Source of the DNA: CAZPUI01 sp964415525
Lineage (GTDB): Bacteria; Acidobacteriota; Holophagae; Holophagales; Holophagaceae
Direction of reading: 5' to 3'
Assembly: GCA_964415525.1 (NCBI GenBank)
Contig: CAYQAS010000094.1
Span: forward strand, 1 to 17,289
Length of the DNA: 17,289 nt
The position numbers and the translations under genes are program-made. Under the pieces are notes generated by a model, which saw only the letters and a program-made list of their open reading frames with translations, was not told the origin of the DNA and made no database searches. This document shows positions 14,361-17,289 of this stretch, piece by piece (the stretch's first letter is position 1; the number at the start of each line of letters is the position of its first letter).

Positions 14361-14422
14361 CCAGGATCGTTCCACGGACCCAGCACGTGCGCAGGCATGG
14401 GCCAACTCATCCCAGGATCGTT
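14361..14422. repeat. Short direct repeat in the divergent intergenic region
   Basis: CCAGGATCGTT occurs at 14361-14371 and again at 14412-14422, 51 bases apart, between the divergent hydrolase and cysteine hydrolase genes. It may be a pair of regulator sites or chance; no promoter is obvious. Confidence 0.3.
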
Positions 14423-14451
14423 ACCATGGAGCTCACTCCCTGAGGAATCCC

Positions 14452-14991
14452 ATGCCTGCCGTGCTCGTCCTGATCGACCTTCAGATGGACTATTTCCCTG
14501 GCGGCGCAGTGGCACTCCAGGGTGCAGATGGTGCGGTGGCCAGGGCGGCAGAACTGCTGCGGGCCTGGCGCTTCCGCAAGCTTCCGGTGGTGCACGTACA
14601 GCATCTGGCCACCCGAACCGACGCGACGTTCTTCTGTCCCGGCACTCCCGGCGTCGAGATCCACCCAGAGGTGGAACCGCTGCCCTCGGAACCCCTGATT
14701 CAGAAGAACTTCCCCAACGCCTTCCGCGCCACGGAACTTGAGCAGGTGCTCAAGGACCTGAACGCTGACAGCGTCGTCATCGCCGGCATGATGACCCACA
14801 TGTGCGTGGACACCACCGTGCGCGCCGCTGCGGACCTGGGCTTCACCGTGCGTCTGGCGGCGGATGCCACCGCCACTCGCCCTCTGGCCTTTAACGGCCT
14901 GCTGGTGCCGCCTGAGCATGTCCAGGCGGCCTTCCTCGCCGCCCTGATGAGCTTTGCGGAAGTGGTGCCGACCGCGACGATCCTGGCGTGA
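14452..14991 (+). CDS. Isochorismatase-family cysteine hydrolase
   Basis: A 179-residue single-domain enzyme with the Rossmann-like fold of isochorismatase and nicotinamidase relatives. The catalytic triad is visible: Asp9 (LVLIDLQMDYFPGG), Lys85 (LIQKNFPNAF) and Cys118 (GMMTHMCVDTTVRAA). These enzymes hydrolyse amides or vinyl ethers through a Cys thioester. The short length and the motifs fit the general cysteine hydrolase group, close to YcaC/PncA-like proteins, but the substrate cannot be told. The frame is open far upstream; ATG 14452 is chosen because TGAGGA ends five bases before it and the family begins with this strand. It has no signal peptide, so it is cytoplasmic. It is divergent from the hydrolase pseudogene and ends 13 bases from the next convergent gene. 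Confidence 0.9.
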   Translation: MPAVLVLIDLQMDYFPGGAVALQGADGAVARAAELLRAWRFRKLPVVHVQHLATRTDATFFCPGTPGVEIHPEVEPLPSEPLIQKNFPNAFRATELEQVLKDLNADSVVIAGMMTHMCVDTTVRAAADLGFTVRLAADATATRPLAFNGLLVPPEHVQAAFLAALMSFAEVVPTATILA

Positions 14992-15004
14992 ATGCCAGGG
15001 GCGA

Positions 15005-15583
15005 TCAACGCTTCCGCTCAATATCCATGCGATAGGGGATGTTCTGAAGCCCCAACAGCGCCAGGGTCACCTCGGCAGGCTCCGCGTTGGGGTTAGAGAT
15101 CTGAATGCGCTGCATTCGGAGGGCCTTATGCGGAAGATTGGCGCGCCTCACCGGGCCCGTCATCGGCCCAGGCTTGATGGGATTCACGAATCGCATATAG
15201 ATGCCACCGCCCTCCTTGGCCTTGAGCTTCACAGAAAGTTCTTCTTTGGGCTCCAGCACAAACTCATAGAACGTCATGGCTGTAGGAACCTCCTCCTGCA
15301 TGTCACCCATGGAACGCACCAAAACGTTGGCAGTCATGCCATTTCCAGATTGGGGCTTCGTCGAGGAAGAGTTGTAGGCGCTGATATCCGGCATGCTCTT
15401 GCCGATCGCCTGAAGGGGGCTTTCCAGGTTAAGTGAGGTCTCCTCGATCACCTTCATCTGGGCATCCACCTTCACTACCTTTCGCAGCGCGGGCTTCGGG
15501 GTCGGAGTGGGTGCAGGGGTCTGCCCAACGAGGGCACAGGGCAGACACAAATTCATGAACATTTGCAGGGGCAGAGCACGCAT
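15005..15583 (-). CDS. Exported protein of unknown function
   Basis: A 192-residue protein that I do not recognise. It starts with a signal-peptide-like segment (MRALPLQMFMNLCLPCALVG) followed by a Pro/Thr-rich stretch (QTPAPTPTPKPALRK), so it is probably periplasmic or outer. The rest is polar and looks beta-rich: VVKVDAQMKVIEET, then MTFYEFVLEPKEELSVKLKA with a GGGIYMRFVNP turn, and RIQISNPNAEPAEVTLALLG near the end. That last segment vaguely resembles the LLLRNPT repeats of the M56 sensor at 9564-11798. The start is supported by AAGGAG five bases upstream of ATG 15583. It stands alone on its strand, 13 bases from a convergent gene. GC and codon use look like the neighbours. Confidence 0.78.
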   Translation of the reverse strand: MRALPLQMFMNLCLPCALVGQTPAPTPTPKPALRKVVKVDAQMKVIEETSLNLESPLQAIGKSMPDISAYNSSSTKPQSGNGMTANVLVRSMGDMQEEVPTAMTFYEFVLEPKEELSVKLKAKEGGGIYMRFVNPIKPGPMTGPVRRANLPHKALRMQRIQISNPNAEPAEVTLALLGLQNIPYRMDIERKR

Positions 15584-15879
15584 GGAGACTCCTTGCAGGT
15601 GGGAGTACTGGGGAAGTTCGCGGTCAGCATGGCAGAATTCCCATAAAACGGTTCATCCGTTGTCGCATCGCTGCCAGGCAACTCGATATTTGAATCTCCA
15701 TCAGCGAGAAATCATGACCTGCGCAGATTTCAGACCAGCCATTGAAGTGATTCACCTCCGCCGGAGGCGAACCACCACGAAAAGCCATAGCATCCGCCAA
15801 GGATTCAAAATCATCGACCGAAGAGGCGAACAGCCTCCGCGGTCGATGTGAGGGGGTTCTTTGGGATCGATCCTAAGGC
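15584..15879. other. Intergenic region, lower GC, no gene seen
   Basis: This 296-base gap between two minus-strand genes contains no credible reading frame. It should hold the promoter of the exported protein at 15005-15583, but no clear -35/-10 pair is visible. Two hairpins are present: a small one at CCTCCGCCGGAGG (near 15757) and a larger one at 15812-15848 listed separately. Confidence 0.5.
15812..15848 (-). terminator. Hairpin terminator downstream of the S41 protease gene
   Basis: Outer arms CATCGACCG (15812-15820) and CGGTCGATG (15840-15848) pair perfectly. An inner GAGGC/GCCTC stem (15823-15827, 15833-15837) closes a five-base loop. On the minus strand it starts 31 bases after the protease stop and is followed by ATTTTG, a short T-rich tail, which fits intrinsic termination. 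Confidence 0.65.
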
Positions 15880-17289
15880 TTACTTCCGCAGCTGGCTCGC
15901 GTTCACAAGCCTCGGCTTGGCCTTCGCCTTGTCCTTCGCCACGTCCTCGCCAAGGGCCTTCACGGCGGCGGCGAGCTGGGCATCGGGACCCCCGGGGTGG
16001 TTCCACAGAGCGATGTTCGGCTCGCAGCCGTTCAGCTCCATGTCCTCGCCGGTGTCCCGCAGGTACCAGCCGCGGGTGGGCATGCGGAGGTTGCTGCCGT
16101 CCTGAAGCTGGGCCGCGCCGGTGCTGATGACGCCGCCGGCGGTGCGCATGCCGACGATGCGCCCGCGACCGATGGTCTTCACGGCGTGGCTGATGATCTC
16201 GGCATTCGAGAAGCTGTACTCGTTGCACATCATCACGATGGGCTTCTGCCAGGTGGCATAGACCATGCGGTCCTGCGGGTAGCCGGGCGTCCCGTAGCGG
16301 GGCACGGTCACGGCGTGAGTCGGCTGGGTGAGGGCCGTCAGCACGTGGTCCGCGGTGCTGCCGCCGCCGTTGTAGCGCACGTCGATGACGAGGCCCTCCT
16401 TGCCGAAGCCGGCGTGGTAGAGGTCCTCCTCGAACTGGCGGAAGCTGGGCATGTCCATGCCCTTGATGTGCAGGTAGCCGAGCTTCCCGCCGCTCTGACG
16501 CTCCACCTCGGCGCGGTTGGCCTCCACCCACTCCTGATAGAGGAAGTCCGCCACGGAAGCCACGGGGCGAATCGGCACCGTGCGGGGGAGGCCGCTGGCA
16601 TCCGCCACGGTGAGGGTGACTTCCCGAGGCTCCGGCATCGCCAGCAGCTCGCTCAGGTCCGTGTCCCGGCCCACCTTGGTGCCGTCGATGGCCAGAAGGC
16701 GCTCTCCGGGCTTGACGAGGCTGCGGCTGAGGCTGGCAGGGCTCCTGGGGATGACGCTGGCGACCTTCAGACCGTCCCCGGATTCCGACCGGTCGAAGCG
16801 CAGACCGAGGTGCAGGGGCTTGGGCGCGGGCACGGTGGTGGCGGCGGGCACCGGCAGCATCTCCGGAGCATTGGTGAAGCCCAGGTGGGACGCGTTCAGT
16901 TCCCCCAGCATCATGTTGCAGAGGGCTTCGAACTCCTTCTTGCCGAGGGTGTCCGCGGCCACGGGGCGGTACTTGGCGCGTACGGCATCCCAGTCGCGGT
17001 TGTTGTGTTCGGCGTCGTAGAAGCCATCCCGCATGTGCCGCCAGGCCTGATCGAAGACCTGGGTGCGGTATTCGCGCCAGTCCCGCACGGTGTGGACGGT
17101 GAAGGCAAAGGTCGAGGTCTTGGCAGGATTCACCGTGAGGCTGGCGGGCACCCCGGCACTGAGGCCGACGATGGTGTTGGCCTCCACCCACCGCGGGCTG
17201 GAGAGGGCAGGGGTGGTGACCTGGACCGGCGTGAGCTTGTCCGGGAAGGTGACGGTGTAGAAGGCGGGACCGGCGGGCGCAGCCGGAGC
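15880..17289 (-). CDS. Tricorn-like S41 serine protease with PDZ domain, C-terminal part
   Basis: The frame is open to the right window edge, so the gene starts outside; 469 residues are visible. Counting from Val at 17187 as residue 1: a C1-type helical segment (DWREYRTQVFDQAWRHMRDG, 36-55), a Ser-His pair in LGELNASHLGF (His101), a PDZ domain at about 125-210 (LGLRFD, PGERLLAIDG), and the S41 core with VIDVRYNGGG (267-276). The probable nucleophile is Ser327 in NEYSFSNAE and the acid is Glu384 in MELNGCEPN. This set of Ser/His/Ser/Glu matches the tricorn protease catalytic tetrad. Such proteins usually carry N-terminal beta-propellers, and here would degrade peptides, probably in the periplasm. 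The C-terminus is Lys/Ala-rich (EDVAKDKAKAKPRL). A terminator hairpin follows. Confidence 0.92.
   Translation of the reverse strand, partial: APAAPAGPAFYTVTFPDKLTPVQVTTPALSSPRWVEANTIVGLSAGVPASLTVNPAKTSTFAFTVHTVRDWREYRTQVFDQAWRHMRDGFYDAEHNNRDWDAVRAKYRPVAADTLGKKEFEALCNMMLGELNASHLGFTNAPEMLPVPAATTVPAPKPLHLGLRFDRSESGDGLKVASVIPRSPASLSRSLVKPGERLLAIDGTKVGRDTDLSELLAMPEPREVTLTVADASGLPRTVPIRPVASVADFLYQEWVEANRAEVERQSGGKLGYLHIKGMDMPSFRQFEEDLYHAGFGKEGLVIDVRYNGGGSTADHVLTALTQPTHAVTVPRYGTPGYPQDRMVYATWQKPIVMMCNEYSFSNAEIISHAVKTIGRGRIVGMRTAGGVISTGAAQLQDGSNLRMPTRGWYLRDTGEDMELNGCEPNIALWNHPGGPDAQLAAAVKALGEDVAKDKAKAKPRLVNASQLRK

Noticed and set aside
15752..17191. 479-residue minus-strand frame overlapping the S41 protease
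   Set aside because: It is a shifted frame of the protease; the other frame carries the catalytic motifs and normal composition.
1..17289. CRISPR array, tRNA, rRNA, transposase or prophage genes
   Set aside because: No regularly spaced repeats, cloverleaf-like ends, or recombinase motifs were seen on either strand.

Overview
The window is a high-GC bacterial segment dominated by an aerobic respiratory-chain locus. A run of tightly packed genes on the + strand (1-8126) encodes the distal part of an alternative complex III (Act-type quinol:cytochrome c oxidoreductase), a Sco copper chaperone and a complete caa3-type cytochrome c oxidase. The combination of an ActD-ActE fusion, an A2-type (YSHPxV) oxidase, an M56/BlaI pair and a tricorn-like S41 protease fits Acidobacteriota, perhaps the Holophagae/Geothrix group. 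That placement is inferred from gene content and style, not from a marker gene, and a 100-N gap shows that this is a draft assembly.

Layout. 1-3457: end of actC, fused actDE, actF and an extra membrane-anchored monohaem cytochrome c, each overlapping the next by 4 or 8 bases. 3484-4323: sco. 4324-4462: intergenic region with a long inverted repeat. 4463-8126: coxA (subunit I), coxC (III), coxD (IV) and coxB (II with a fused cytochrome c domain). The 100 Ns inside coxA are flanked by an exact 55-base duplication. Removing one copy plus the Ns restores one 539-residue subunit I, so the break is almost certainly an assembly artefact. A strong hairpin follows at 8138-8180.

8233-9548 is a copper-related accessory patch. 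It holds a minus-strand lipoprotein made of two cupredoxin domains, then a + strand, 97%-identical partial copy of coxB that contains only the CuA domain and stops exactly where the cytochrome c domain would begin. 9564-12184 is a minus-strand blaI-blaR-type repressor/M56 sensor-protease pair with an 18-base perfect palindrome over its promoter. Divergent from it is a UbiA-family prenyltransferase resembling haem O synthase (ctaB), which would supply the haem for the oxidase.

13268-17289 is a mixed region: a probable decayed gene end, an alpha/beta hydrolase lipoprotein interrupted by one in-frame TAA, an isochorismatase-like cysteine hydrolase, an exported protein of unknown function, and the C-terminal part of a tricorn-like S41 protease that runs off the right edge.

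Together, quinol electrons would pass through the Act complex to its haem c domains, then to the cytochrome c domain and CuA of CoxB, and on to oxygen at CoxA. Sco would help load CuA, and the prenyltransferase would start haem O/A synthesis. The cupredoxin lipoprotein could be another periplasmic electron or copper carrier, but nothing in the sequence proves that. I saw no tRNA, rRNA, CRISPR array, transposase or integrase.
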